NCBI GenBank assembly: GCA_934444735.1
Contig: CAKSDE010000006.1
Coordinates: 1-64,000, forward strand
DNA length: 64,000 bases
Direction: 5' to 3'
Origin: an uncultured Clostridia bacterium
Lineage (GTDB): Bacteria > Bacillota > Clostridia > UBA1381
The position numbers and the translations under genes are program-made. The notes under the pieces are model-generated. The model saw nothing but the letters and a program-made list of their open reading frames with translations. It made no database searches and had not been told where the DNA came from. Below are positions 25,137-33,474 of the stretch, in pieces. Every line of letters begins with the position of its first letter. Position 1 is the first letter of the stretch.

Positions 25137-25870
25137 CAATAGTACACCTCCGATAAAAACAAGCCCTCGCCCGGCGCGGTTATGCCGGCGCGTTTGCGCT
25201 CCTTTGAATCAATAATATCACGCATATCCTTTGCATCAATTTTCCCTGTGCCGACAAATGCAAGCGTCCCTGCAATAATCCGCACCATATTATATAAAAA
25301 CCCGTCTCCGGTAATATGTATCGCAATTATATCGCCCTGTTTTTCTATATCAAGCGAATAGACGGTTCTGACAGTAGTCTTAACCGTAAATCCCGACGCC
25401 GCAAAGCCTATAAAATCATGCGTTCCCAAAAAAGCCTTTGCCGCCTCTTTCATCTTATCCGTATCAAGCTTATATTTAAAGTGCCATGTATAATTTTTTA
25501 AAAACGCATTCGGGAATTTTGAATTGTTAATGTAGTAGGAATAGGTTTTCTTTTTTGCAGAATATCTGGAATCAAAATCTTTGTCCGCCTCCTCCGCCTC
25601 AAGACAAACTATATCGGGCGGAAGATATGAATTTACGGCATCGGGGAATTTTTCTTCGGGGATGGTGCTGTTTGAGAAGAAATTGCATACATATCTTTTT
25701 GCGTGTACTCCGGTATCGGTTCTGCCGCACCCCGTCACACGCACATCTTCTTGCAAAAGCTTTTTTAGTGCTTTTTCCACCGTTTCCTGTACACTCACCG
25801 CATTTTTTTGCGTCTGCCAGCCGTGATATGCCGTCCCGTCATATTGGATTATGAGTTTTATATTTTTCAT
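25136..25870 (-). CDS. truA: tRNA pseudouridine(38-40) synthase TruA
   Basis: A 244-residue pseudouridine synthase acting on the anticodon arm of tRNA. The catalytic aspartate is in TGCGRTDTGVHAK near residue 50; FLYNMVRIIAGTL near 195 is the second conserved block. Start ATG 25870. It follows ecfT by 12 bp; ecfA1-ecfA2-ecfT-truA is a standard Firmicute order. Confidence 0.96.
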   Translation of the reverse strand: MKNIKLIIQYDGTAYHGWQTQKNAVSVQETVEKALKKLLQEDVRVTGCGRTDTGVHAKRYVCNFFSNSTIPEEKFPDAVNSYLPPDIVCLEAEEADKDFDSRYSAKKKTYSYYINNSKFPNAFLKNYTWHFKYKLDTDKMKEAAKAFLGTHDFIGFAASGFTVKTTVRTVYSLDIEKQGDIIAIHITGDGFLYNMVRIIAGTLAFVGTGKIDAKDMRDIIDSKERKRAGITAPGEGLFLSEVYY

Positions 25871-25882
25871 TTCTAACCTCTT

Positions 25883-26695
25883 TTATATAAAGCGTATTAC
25901 TATCACGGCTATAAATACCGCTATACATATCCCGAGCGCCCACAAGTCGCGCGGCTCAATTTTTAACTGTTTCATACGCGTTCGGTTTTTGCCGCCGTGG
26001 TAGCATCTCGAGTCCATAGCCGTTGCCAGATCGTCCGCGCGGCGAAATGCGCTCACAAAAAGCGGTACCAATAAAGGTATCATGGCTTTTGCGCGCCTTA
26101 TTATATTTCCGCTTTCAAAATCGGCTCCGCGCGCCGTCTGCGCTTTCATTATCTTATCCGTTTCCTCTGCAAGAGTCGGAATAAAGCGTATCGCAATTGT
26201 CATCATCATCGCAATCTCATGTGACGGAACTTTGATACGGTCAAACGGCTTTAGCGCCATCTCGATTCCGTCGGTAAGCATCAAAGGCGTTGTGGTAAGC
26301 GTCAAAAGTGATGTTCCGACAACCAAAAACAAAATCCTAAGCGACATGAATACCGCCGAAATCAACCCCTCATACGTTACGGTCAGGGTAAACCAATTAA
26401 ACACAGGAACAGAAACAAGCGGTGTTCCGCGTATCATAAAAAGATTCAGCACTACCGTAAATAAAAGTATAAAAAGCATAGGCTTTAAGCCTTTTAGAAT
26501 AAATTTCACAGGTATCTTGCTCAAAAGTATAAGCACAAATGTAAATCCGCCGAATATCAAATACGAAACAGGATTATTTATAATAAACAGGACAATAACA
26601 TACGCGGTCGTCAAAAAAAGCTTTATTCTCGGATCGAGCTTATGCAGAACCGAGCCTGTATCTATATATTGCCCTATAGTAATGTCACGCAGCAT
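25883..26695 (-). CDS. ecfT: Energy-coupling factor transporter transmembrane protein EcfT
   Basis: A 270-residue inner-membrane scaffold of an ECF vitamin/metal transporter. About five to six hydrophobic segments and the coupling motif QTARGADFESG near 185 plus the second motif region near 225 (MDSRCYHGG), both of which contact the ATPases. Works with EcfA1/EcfA2 and exchangeable substrate-binding S proteins encoded elsewhere. Confidence 0.94.
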   Translation of the reverse strand: MLRDITIGQYIDTGSVLHKLDPRIKLFLTTAYVIVLFIINNPVSYLIFGGFTFVLILLSKIPVKFILKGLKPMLFILLFTVVLNLFMIRGTPLVSVPVFNWFTLTVTYEGLISAVFMSLRILFLVVGTSLLTLTTTPLMLTDGIEMALKPFDRIKVPSHEIAMMMTIAIRFIPTLAEETDKIMKAQTARGADFESGNIIRRAKAMIPLLVPLFVSAFRRADDLATAMDSRCYHGGKNRTRMKQLKIEPRDLWALGICIAVFIAVIVIRFI

Positions 26696-26710
26696 TTTTT
26701 AACTCCTCCG

Positions 26711-27553
26711 TTATTTCATCAGTTCCGCAATTGTCTTTGTTGCGAAATCCACAGTATAAATATCGCCTCGTATATCCACTCCGCGTTCCCTTAGCATCAG
26801 CGCAAGCTGTGTTACCTGCGGAATATTCAGCCCGATTTTTCTAAGCTCATACCCCATAGAAAAAATCTCCGAAACACTTCCCTTGGCAAAAACGCTCCCG
26901 TCATTCATTACGATAACATTTTTTGCAAGACGTGCGACCTCCTCCATGCTGTGCGACACGAAAATTACCGTCATATCCGAGTTTTTGTGTAAATCCTCTA
27001 TGCACTGCAAAAGTCCGTCGCGCCCTCTCGGATCAAGTCCTGCGGTAGGCTCGTCCAGAATCAGTATCTCGGGGCGCATAGAAAGCACTCCGGCAATCGC
27101 CGCGCGCCTTTTTTGTCCGCCCGAAAGTTCAAACGGCGACCGTTCACACAAATCGCGCGAAAGTCCCACCAAATCCATAGCCTCAAGTACACGCTTTTGA
27201 ATTTCGTCCTCGGGAAGTCCCATATTTTTCGGGCCGAACGCAATATCCTTTGCTACGGTTTCTTCAAAAAGCTGATACTCCGGGTACTGAAAAACCATTC
27301 CGACTTTCTTGCGCACTTCTTTCAAATTCGCTTTAGGATCGGTTATCTCTGCACCGTTTATCCAAATTTTTCCCGACGTCGGGCGCAAAAGCGCATTCAA
27401 GTGCTGAATCAGGGTGGATTTCCCCGAGCCCGTATGTCCGATTACGGCAACAATATCCTTATCGGCTATTTCTATATTAACATTATGCAAAACCTCTCGC
27501 TCATCGGGCATACCCTTTTGGTATACAAAGCTCAAGTTCTCAATTTTTATCAT
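26711..27553 (-). CDS. ecfA2: ECF transporter ATPase EcfA2
   Basis: A 280-residue ABC ATPase. Walker A GHTGSGKST near 38-46, Q-loop VFQYPEYQLF near 87, signature LSGGQKRRAAIAG near 142, Walker B ILILDEPTAGLDP near 162, and H-loop VSHSMEE near 200. EcfA2 assignment rests on position (second) and the YPEYQLFEE Q-loop. Its start overlaps the ecfA1 stop by 4 bp. Confidence 0.93.
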   Translation of the reverse strand: MIKIENLSFVYQKGMPDEREVLHNVNIEIADKDIVAVIGHTGSGKSTLIQHLNALLRPTSGKIWINGAEITDPKANLKEVRKKVGMVFQYPEYQLFEETVAKDIAFGPKNMGLPEDEIQKRVLEAMDLVGLSRDLCERSPFELSGGQKRRAAIAGVLSMRPEILILDEPTAGLDPRGRDGLLQCIEDLHKNSDMTVIFVSHSMEEVARLAKNVIVMNDGSVFAKGSVSEIFSMGYELRKIGLNIPQVTQLALMLRERGVDIRGDIYTVDFATKTIAELMK

Positions 27554-28422
27554 CTTGCATCAGTCCTTTTGGTCAAATGTTTCATAAGCTCGTCCGCACA
27601 CTCTTCAAGTGTTATAATATCATCGGGAAGATCGTATCCCATATCTCTCAAATTATGGGTAAGCAATGTTACCTGCGGCACATCAAGACCGAGTTCTTTT
27701 AAAAGCTCCGTTTGGGCAAAAACCTTTTTAGGCACATCGTCCAAAACAACCTTTCCCTCATTCATAACCACAATCCTGTCGGCTTGGGCGGCTTCGTCCA
27801 TGTAATGCGTTATCAGAACAACCGTCATACCGCGCTCGCGGTTTAGCTTTTTTATGGTCGATATAACCTCTCTGCGGCCCATAGGATCAAGCATTGCCGT
27901 CGGCTCGTCCAAAACTATGCATTGCGATTGCATTGCCAAAACCGACGCGATCGCAATCCGCTGTTTCTGACCGCCCGAAAGGTGCGCCGGAGATGAATTT
28001 GCAAATTTGCTCATTCCGACAATTTTAAGGGATTCATCAACCCTTCTTCGTATCTCCTCCGGCGGCACACCGAGGTTTTCAGGGGCAAATGCCACCTCAT
28101 CCTCAACGATTGCCGCAACAATCTGATTATCGGGGTTCTGAAAGACCATTCCTGCCGTCTTTCTTATATCAAATGTATGCTCCTCATCCGCGGTGTCCAT
28201 ACCGTCCACATAAACTTTCCCCTCGGTCGGCATCAAAATCGCATTAAAGTGCTTTGCAAGAGTGGATTTTCCCGAGCCGTTATGCCCCAGTACCGCAACA
28301 AAGCTGCCCTTTTCTACCGACAAATTCAGTCCGTCTATGACCTTTGCCGAGAGTTTCTGCCTGCCCTCATCATCAACAAAAGTGTAGGCATAGGACATAT
28401 CCTCCGTCTTTATAATTTCCAT
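27550..28422 (-). CDS. ecfA1: ECF transporter ATPase EcfA1
   Basis: A 290-residue ABC ATPase, first of the EcfA pair. Walker A GHNGSGKST near 44-52, Q-loop VFQNPDNQIVA near 91, signature LSGGQKQRIAIA near 145, Walker B IVLDEPTAMLDP. ATG 28422 follows GGAGAG by 4-5 bases; an ATG four codons earlier contains that site and is less likely. It lies 21 bp after the methyltransferase gene. Confidence 0.93.
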   Translation of the reverse strand: MEIIKTEDMSYAYTFVDDEGRQKLSAKVIDGLNLSVEKGSFVAVLGHNGSGKSTLAKHFNAILMPTEGKVYVDGMDTADEEHTFDIRKTAGMVFQNPDNQIVAAIVEDEVAFAPENLGVPPEEIRRRVDESLKIVGMSKFANSSPAHLSGGQKQRIAIASVLAMQSQCIVLDEPTAMLDPMGRREVISTIKKLNRERGMTVVLITHYMDEAAQADRIVVMNEGKVVLDDVPKKVFAQTELLKELGLDVPQVTLLTHNLRDMGYDLPDDIITLEECADELMKHLTKRTDAR

Positions 28423-28443
28423 TTTACTCTCCATTCTGCCGCT

Positions 28444-29310
28444 TTATTTTTCCCATCTTCCCGATATTCCGCACGGCAGCACAAGCTTTCCGTCCGCAAT
28501 CGGCAAACCAATCTCGTCCGCACTCACCCGTCCGCCGTAGCGTTTCTGCATCGTAAGCTGCAAAACGTTCGACAGAACCGTCTGTGAAAGACCGGTAGTA
28601 TACGAATTTATCAGAAAAAACAGCGGATCGTCCGACATGATTTTCATACAATCCTCAATTAACGGGTAAAGCTCATCTTCAATGCGCCACACTTCACCGC
28701 CTGGGCCTCTGCCGTAGGACGGCGGATCCATTATAATCGCGTCATACTCACGTCCGCGCCTAAATTCACGCTGTACGAATTTTTTCACGTCATCAACTAT
28801 AAATCGTACGAATCTATCACCCAGTCCAGACGAAATGACGTTTTCTTTCGCCCATGTCACCATACCCTTAGACGCGTCAACGTGTACCACTTCGGCGCCC
28901 GAGGCAAGTGCCGCAACCGTTGCGCCTCCGGTATATGCAAAAAGGTTTAATATCCGTATCGGTCGCCCCGAATTTTTAATAAGCGCAGAAAACCAGTCCC
29001 AGTTTACCGCCTGTTCGGGGAAAAGTCCTGTATGCTTAAAGCCCATCGGCTTTATGTTAAAGGTTAAATCCTTATAATTAACAGTCCATTTTTCGGGCAT
29101 TTTCTTATTGAAAAACTGCCACCTGCCGCCGCCCGTATTACTTCTTAAATACCGTGCGTCAGCCTTTTTCCACAATTCGGGCGCAGCTTTTTCTCTCCAT
29201 ATAGCCTGCGGATCGGGGCGGCAAAGCATGATACTTTTCCACATCTCCAGTTTTTCGCCGTCCGCGCAGTCTTTTAATTTATAATCATTCCATTCATTTG
29301 CAAGCCACAT
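28444..29310 (-). CDS. RlmI-like class I SAM-dependent methyltransferase
   Basis: A 288-residue cytosolic methyltransferase. SAM-binding motif LNLFAYTGGATVAALASGA near 122, VHVDASKGMVTWAKEN near 143, catalytic motif IMDPPSYGRGPGG near 192. It resembles RlmI/RlmK rRNA cytosine methyltransferases but lacks their N-terminal PUA domain. Target RNA unknown. First gene of the operon running to rho; ribosome site weak. Confidence 0.86.
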   Translation of the reverse strand: MWLANEWNDYKLKDCADGEKLEMWKSIMLCRPDPQAIWREKAAPELWKKADARYLRSNTGGGRWQFFNKKMPEKWTVNYKDLTFNIKPMGFKHTGLFPEQAVNWDWFSALIKNSGRPIRILNLFAYTGGATVAALASGAEVVHVDASKGMVTWAKENVISSGLGDRFVRFIVDDVKKFVQREFRRGREYDAIIMDPPSYGRGPGGEVWRIEDELYPLIEDCMKIMSDDPLFFLINSYTTGLSQTVLSNVLQLTMQKRYGGRVSADEIGLPIADGKLVLPCGISGRWEK

Positions 29311-29429
29311 ATCTTTTTACCCTCATCTTTATTTCAAGTTAAAACATACCATTATAACTATATCATTTTAATCGGCTTTTGTCAAGAAATGCGCGGTAAT
29401 TTAATATACTTTGAACTATCAAAGCAAGA

Positions 29430-29470
29430 AAAAACCTTGCCGTACTGTTAAAAAGTATGGTAAGGTTTTT
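29430..29470. terminator. Terminator downstream of the glycan operon
   Basis: AAAAACCTTGCCGTACT pairs with AGTATGGTAAGGTTTTT around a GTTAAAA loop. Pairing is complete with G-U pairs on the plus strand and has two mismatches on the minus strand. Confidence 0.7.
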
Positions 29471-29481
29471 GGTACTCTGCT

Positions 29482-30708
29482 TTATGCACCGCAATATGCA
29501 TCTTCCAATACCGACAGATTTTTTTGAGTGCATATGTCCTTCGAGGCATTCTCTGTCACATACTCACGCCCATTTCGGTATTTTTCAAGCTCCTTTGGAT
29601 TTCCCGACAGCTCGTCAAGCACACGGACAAGCGAGCGGACATCCTGCGGCGGTACACATATACCCGTTTTGCTACTTTTCAATATGTCTGCCAGCTCACT
29701 GTCAACATCAAACGATGCGACTATCGGCGTATTGCAGGACATTATACTCCATGTCTTACTCGGCATACCTGCAATTCCGGTACCTTTTTTGCAGGTAATC
29801 AAGGCAACATCGCCGACACTGTACACTTCTGCCACCCGTTCCGACGGCAGCAGAGGATTTACAATCACATTTTCCAGTCCGTCTTTTTCCGCTCTTTCTT
29901 TAAATGCGGAATACTCCGCTCCCCCGCCGAAAACGGCAAACTGAATGTTTTTCAATTCTTTCGCGGCAGAAATTATTATATCCGCCCCCTGTGCAGCACC
30001 CATATTTCCCGCATAAACAACGGTAAATTTATCGGGATCGATTCCAAACTCGCAATACAGCTTATTTTCATCTTTTGCCACCGGACGAATCCCGTCCGTA
30101 TCTGTCCAGTTCGGGATCAGCTCTATCTTCGATTCGTCAACACCTTTATCCAAGATGTTCTTTTTTATATCTTCACTGATGACCACAATTCTATCGGCAT
30201 GCTTATATGTAAAATTCTCAACGGCACGCCCCGTTTTCCAGATAACAGATCCTTTCCGCGTCATTCCTGCATTAACCAGTGAATCGGGAAAAACGTCCTG
30301 AAGATTATATACAAACGGAATATGTCTGATTTTTGAGATAAGCGCTGCCGCAATCCCCTGAGTGGGCGGCGTACTGTCACAGTAAACCATATCAATCCCT
30401 TTGGTGCGCAGACCTTTAACAAACTGGATAATATTACAGATAAAATATCTTATGAATCTCCCCAAAGTACCTTCGCCCTCGTCATACATAGAAAATCTGT
30501 GTACGGTAAGCTTACCGTCGTACATTTTCTCAATCTTTTTCAGACGGTATTCTTTTTTTGTTTTCCCGTCTACTCCCCTTGTCGGAAAAGGGACAAACAT
30601 CTCCATATCAACATTTTTTTCCGCATAATATTTGAATCTGTCGATATTCAAATGCAGACTTGAAGTTTTTTCGGGATAAAAATATGCAGATAAAATTAAA
30701 AGCTTCAT
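29482..30708 (-). CDS. GT4-family glycosyltransferase
   Basis: A 408-residue GT-B-fold glycosyltransferase of the WbuB/PglA-like type. N-terminal acceptor domain (MKLLILSAYFYPEKTSSLH), then the donor domain from about 200 with VVYAGNMGAAQGAD near 230 and the sugar-nucleotide site GIAGMPSKTWSIMSCNTPIV near 325. Last gene of a four-gene unit that builds a lipid-linked glycan. Its ATG overlaps the stop of the acetyltransferase gene. Confidence 0.92.
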   Translation of the reverse strand: MKLLILSAYFYPEKTSSLHLNIDRFKYYAEKNVDMEMFVPFPTRGVDGKTKKEYRLKKIEKMYDGKLTVHRFSMYDEGEGTLGRFIRYFICNIIQFVKGLRTKGIDMVYCDSTPPTQGIAAALISKIRHIPFVYNLQDVFPDSLVNAGMTRKGSVIWKTGRAVENFTYKHADRIVVISEDIKKNILDKGVDESKIELIPNWTDTDGIRPVAKDENKLYCEFGIDPDKFTVVYAGNMGAAQGADIIISAAKELKNIQFAVFGGGAEYSAFKERAEKDGLENVIVNPLLPSERVAEVYSVGDVALITCKKGTGIAGMPSKTWSIMSCNTPIVASFDVDSELADILKSSKTGICVPPQDVRSLVRVLDELSGNPKELEKYRNGREYVTENASKDICTQKNLSVLEDAYCGA

Positions 30709-31325
30709 ACCGGCGCCTTATCCTCCTGATAGAATCTGTATTCGTTCATCTTTCTCTGCTCGGCAGTTTCATATGTTCTCGTCAATACAAATCCGTTCTT
30801 TTTATAAAAACTGTTGACCTTTTCATTATTAACCGCATCGGTTTCTAAGTTGATATATTTATATTCTTTAAAATCAACCAGCTCTTTCAGATAATCGATA
30901 AGCTGCGTTCCTATACCCATCGCCTTATATTCGGGTTTTACGCCTATTGAGGACAGCTCAATATAATCCTCATCGCGTTTGCTCTCACCCGGCTTTAAAA
31001 AAGCTCTCAGAAGTCTTATAAAAATCTTGGGTTTTCTGAAAAACGCGCTTATGCTATACCAAGCAAATAGCGGAAGCTTTTTTTTAATCATATACTTATA
31101 TAAACCGCTCATATCTCCCGAATACGACAAAAAACCTACCAACCGTTCATTTTCATCAAACATACCTATTATGCCGGCTTTATCATACTCGCAATAACTT
31201 TCATACATCACCTTCAAAAATCCCCTGCCCATAAAGGTAAGAAAAAAGCCGCTGAAGGTAGAGATATGTATATCCGCCACTTCATCTATAACGCTGCCGT
31301 TTTGAACAATTTCCTTAATTATCAT
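30705..31325 (-). CDS. GNAT-family N-acetyltransferase
   Basis: 206 residues with the acetyl-CoA loop (VKPEYKAMGIGTQLIDYL near 135) and FYKKNGFVLT near 178, characteristic of GNAT enzymes. In this operon it likely acetylates the amino sugar made by the DegT-type aminotransferase. ATG 31325 follows GAAAGG by 10 bases; a longer in-frame reading overlaps the previous gene and lacks a ribosome site. Confidence 0.86.
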   Translation of the reverse strand: MIIKEIVQNGSVIDEVADIHISTFSGFFLTFMGRGFLKVMYESYCEYDKAGIIGMFDENERLVGFLSYSGDMSGLYKYMIKKKLPLFAWYSISAFFRKPKIFIRLLRAFLKPGESKRDEDYIELSSIGVKPEYKAMGIGTQLIDYLKELVDFKEYKYINLETDAVNNEKVNSFYKKNGFVLTRTYETAEQRKMNEYRFYQEDKAPV

Positions 31326-31332
31326 ATCCCTG

Positions 31333-32073
31333 TTACCTTTCAATAAAAGTTTTCTCTTCCTGCGGCAGTGTTTCACCCGTATCTGAATCTTTTTTGCATA
31401 CTGCCGCAACTGTATCAAGCATCAGATACAAATCATACCACACCGAAAATTTTTTAATATATTCAAGATTATATTTCATCTTCTGCGGCAGAATCTCATC
31501 AATATATGTACTGTCCGGATCCAAAGACGAATTTAAAAGTCTGTCCTCATCTTTATATTTAATGCTTGCCAAAGACGTAACACCGGCAGGCAAAAGAAGA
31601 GTTGCGCGCATTTCGTCGGTATAACAGTCCACATATTTTTTCACCTCCGGTCTTGTGCCGACAAAGCTCATATCGCCTTTTAAAATGTTTACAAGCTGCG
31701 GCAGTTCATCAAGTCTGTATTTTCTCAAAAACTTTCCGCATTTTGTGATTCTGCTGTCATTATCCACCGTCACCTGAGAACCCTTTTCCGAACCGGTATA
31801 CATTGTCCGAAACTTATATATATAAAATATTCTGCCGTATTTGGTTATTCTTTGCTGCTTGAAAATTATCGCTCCGTCCGAATCGGTTTTTACCGCAATG
31901 CCGATAGCAAGCAGTACGGGACTTATCAAAATCAGCATAACAAGCGCGGCGGTAAAATCAAAAATGCGTTTCAGAAAAAGACTCGGAATTTTTCTTTTTA
32001 AAATACTGTAATACTCATAAGCCTCTTTTGTTTTGAGGGCTTCCGGTAAATCTTCATATTTTTTTAAAATCAT
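31333..32073 (-). CDS. Undecaprenyl-phosphate sugar phosphotransferase (PglC-like)
   Basis: A 246-residue monotopic phosphoglycosyl transferase. It has one re-entrant membrane helix (FDFTAALVMLILISPVLLAI near 40-59), the block YKFRTMYTGSE near 92, the D-E catalytic pair in YRLDELPQLVNIL near 118, and DMSFVGTRPE near 136. It moves a sugar-1-phosphate onto undecaprenyl phosphate, starting a surface glycan. Four-bp overlap with the upstream aminotransferase. Confidence 0.93.
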   Translation of the reverse strand: MILKKYEDLPEALKTKEAYEYYSILKRKIPSLFLKRIFDFTAALVMLILISPVLLAIGIAVKTDSDGAIIFKQQRITKYGRIFYIYKFRTMYTGSEKGSQVTVDNDSRITKCGKFLRKYRLDELPQLVNILKGDMSFVGTRPEVKKYVDCYTDEMRATLLLPAGVTSLASIKYKDEDRLLNSSLDPDSTYIDEILPQKMKYNLEYIKKFSVWYDLYLMLDTVAAVCKKDSDTGETLPQEEKTFIER

Positions 32074-33308
32074 AAAACATTCCTCAATATATCTTTAAAG
32101 CTCTCCGCCACATACGAAACATCATCATCGCTCAGGCAGGTATGCAGCGGCAGGGTAATCTCATTTTCATACAGTCCGTACGCATTCGGGAAATCCGAAA
32201 TATCCCAGCCCAGTGCCTTATACGCCGTCATCATCGGCAGCGGCTTATAGTGAACATTGCACGCAACACCGCGCTCCGCCATCTTGACGATAATCTCTCG
32301 CCTTAATTTATCATCTGCACCCGGAATACGTGTAATATACAAATGCCCCGAGGAGGTCATATCCTTTGTATAATGTTTCAGGTGTTCTGCCCCAAGTTCA
32401 TCACAAACCGCATCATATCTTGCAATAATCTCTTTTCTGCGCTTTAACATACCCGAATAACGGTCAAGCTGTCTTAATCCGATTGCCGCCATAATATCTG
32501 TCATATTGCATTTATACCACGGTCCTATAACGTCATATTCCCACGCGCCCAACTGCGTTTTTGCAAGTGCATCCTTACTTTGACCGTGCAGACTGTACAG
32601 CTGAAACAAATGATATATTTCCTCGTTGTCGATACCCGGAATATCTCTCCACGTGGCAGCTCCGCCCTCTGCGGTTGTGAAATTTTTGACCGCATGAAAA
32701 GAAAAACTCGTAAAATCAGCAATAGCGCCGCACATCACACCGTTTTTGCTCGCACCGAGCGCATGAGCGCAGTCGGATACAACGGCAACACGTCCCAAAG
32801 CCTGCTGAATCCTCGCTCCCAAATCATTACCCTGTTTTGCTTTGAAAATACTTTTCTTATTCTCAATCGCCTTATAAATACGGTCATAATCGCAGACAAT
32901 TCCGCCCAGATCTACAGCACAAACCGCCTTAGTTTTTTCTGTTATCGCGGCTTCCATTTTATCATAATCCATCTGAACGTTATCCTTTTGAGAATCCACA
33001 AAGATAACCTTTGCCCCCACATGAATCGCCGCCGATGCAGACGCTGTATAAGTATATGCCGGCACAATAACCTCATCGCCCGGTCCTATTCCCAGTATAC
33101 GGAAATTAAGCTCTTCCGCTGCGGTTGCCGAATTAAGGCAGACCACCTTAGATGTAGTGCAATATTCAGCCAGTCTTTTTTCTAATTCTTTCGTCCTCGG
33201 TCCCGTAGTGATCCAACCCGACCTTAAAGCCGCAACAACTTCCTTTTCTTCAAGCTCCGATAAATCCGGCGGACTGAAAGCAATATTACGGATTTCTTTC
33301 TCGCTCAT
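32070..33308 (-). CDS. DegT/DnrJ/EryC1-family sugar aminotransferase
   Basis: A 412-residue PLP enzyme that aminates a nucleotide-activated keto sugar. Conserved blocks: FSPPDLSELEEKEVVAALRSG near 12-31 (N-terminal family motif, split here as the start of the fold), VVCLNSATAAEELNFR near 54, DCAHALGASK near 200, and the PLP lysine in SFHAVKNFTTAEGG near 223. No nucleotide-sugar dehydratase is encoded beside it, so the keto sugar must come from elsewhere. First gene of the glycan operon; AAAGGAGAG ribosome site and a 126-nt structured leader. Confidence 0.93.
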   Translation of the reverse strand: MSEKEIRNIAFSPPDLSELEEKEVVAALRSGWITTGPRTKELEKRLAEYCTTSKVVCLNSATAAEELNFRILGIGPGDEVIVPAYTYTASASAAIHVGAKVIFVDSQKDNVQMDYDKMEAAITEKTKAVCAVDLGGIVCDYDRIYKAIENKKSIFKAKQGNDLGARIQQALGRVAVVSDCAHALGASKNGVMCGAIADFTSFSFHAVKNFTTAEGGAATWRDIPGIDNEEIYHLFQLYSLHGQSKDALAKTQLGAWEYDVIGPWYKCNMTDIMAAIGLRQLDRYSGMLKRRKEIIARYDAVCDELGAEHLKHYTKDMTSSGHLYITRIPGADDKLRREIIVKMAERGVACNVHYKPLPMMTAYKALGWDISDFPNAYGLYENEITLPLHTCLSDDDVSYVAESFKDILRNVL

Positions 33309-33334
33309 TTTAAGCTCTCCTTTTTCATTGAGAT

Positions 33335-33430
33335 ACTGTCATCAAAACAAACTCATTTTGATGCAGTCCCTTTTCGGGGCTTTGGAAAATAATGCAAAAC
33401 GGACAAGCCGTGCATCACCCCAAGGCCCCG
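33335..33430 (-). promoter_or_regulatory. Two-hairpin mRNA leader of the glycan operon
   Basis: The leader begins with a long stem: CGGGGCCTTGG (33430-33420) with CCAAAGCCCCG (33385-33375), enclosing a second stem ATGCA-CGG / CCG-TGCAT-like (33392-33415). A further 12-bp hairpin (33335-33367, one bulge) ends 13 bp before the ribosome site. Neither has a clear T-run, so an attenuator is not proven. I match it to no known riboswitch. Confidence 0.55.
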
Positions 33431-33440
33431 TATCCTTTAA

Positions 33441-33469
33441 ATTATATCACGCATTTTACGCCTTGTCAA
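33441..33469 (-). promoter_or_regulatory. Sigma-A promoter of the glycan operon
   Basis: Minus strand TTGACA (33469-33464), 17-bp spacer, TATAAT (33446-33441): full consensus. It begins right after the PHP gene stop and puts the mRNA 5' end a few bases before the first leader hairpin. Confidence 0.8.
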
Positions 33470-33474
33470 TCTTT

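Noticed and set aside
29311..29429. Riboswitch for the ECF transporter operon
   Set aside because: The leader is short and I see no conserved riboswitch core; the first gene is a methyltransferase.
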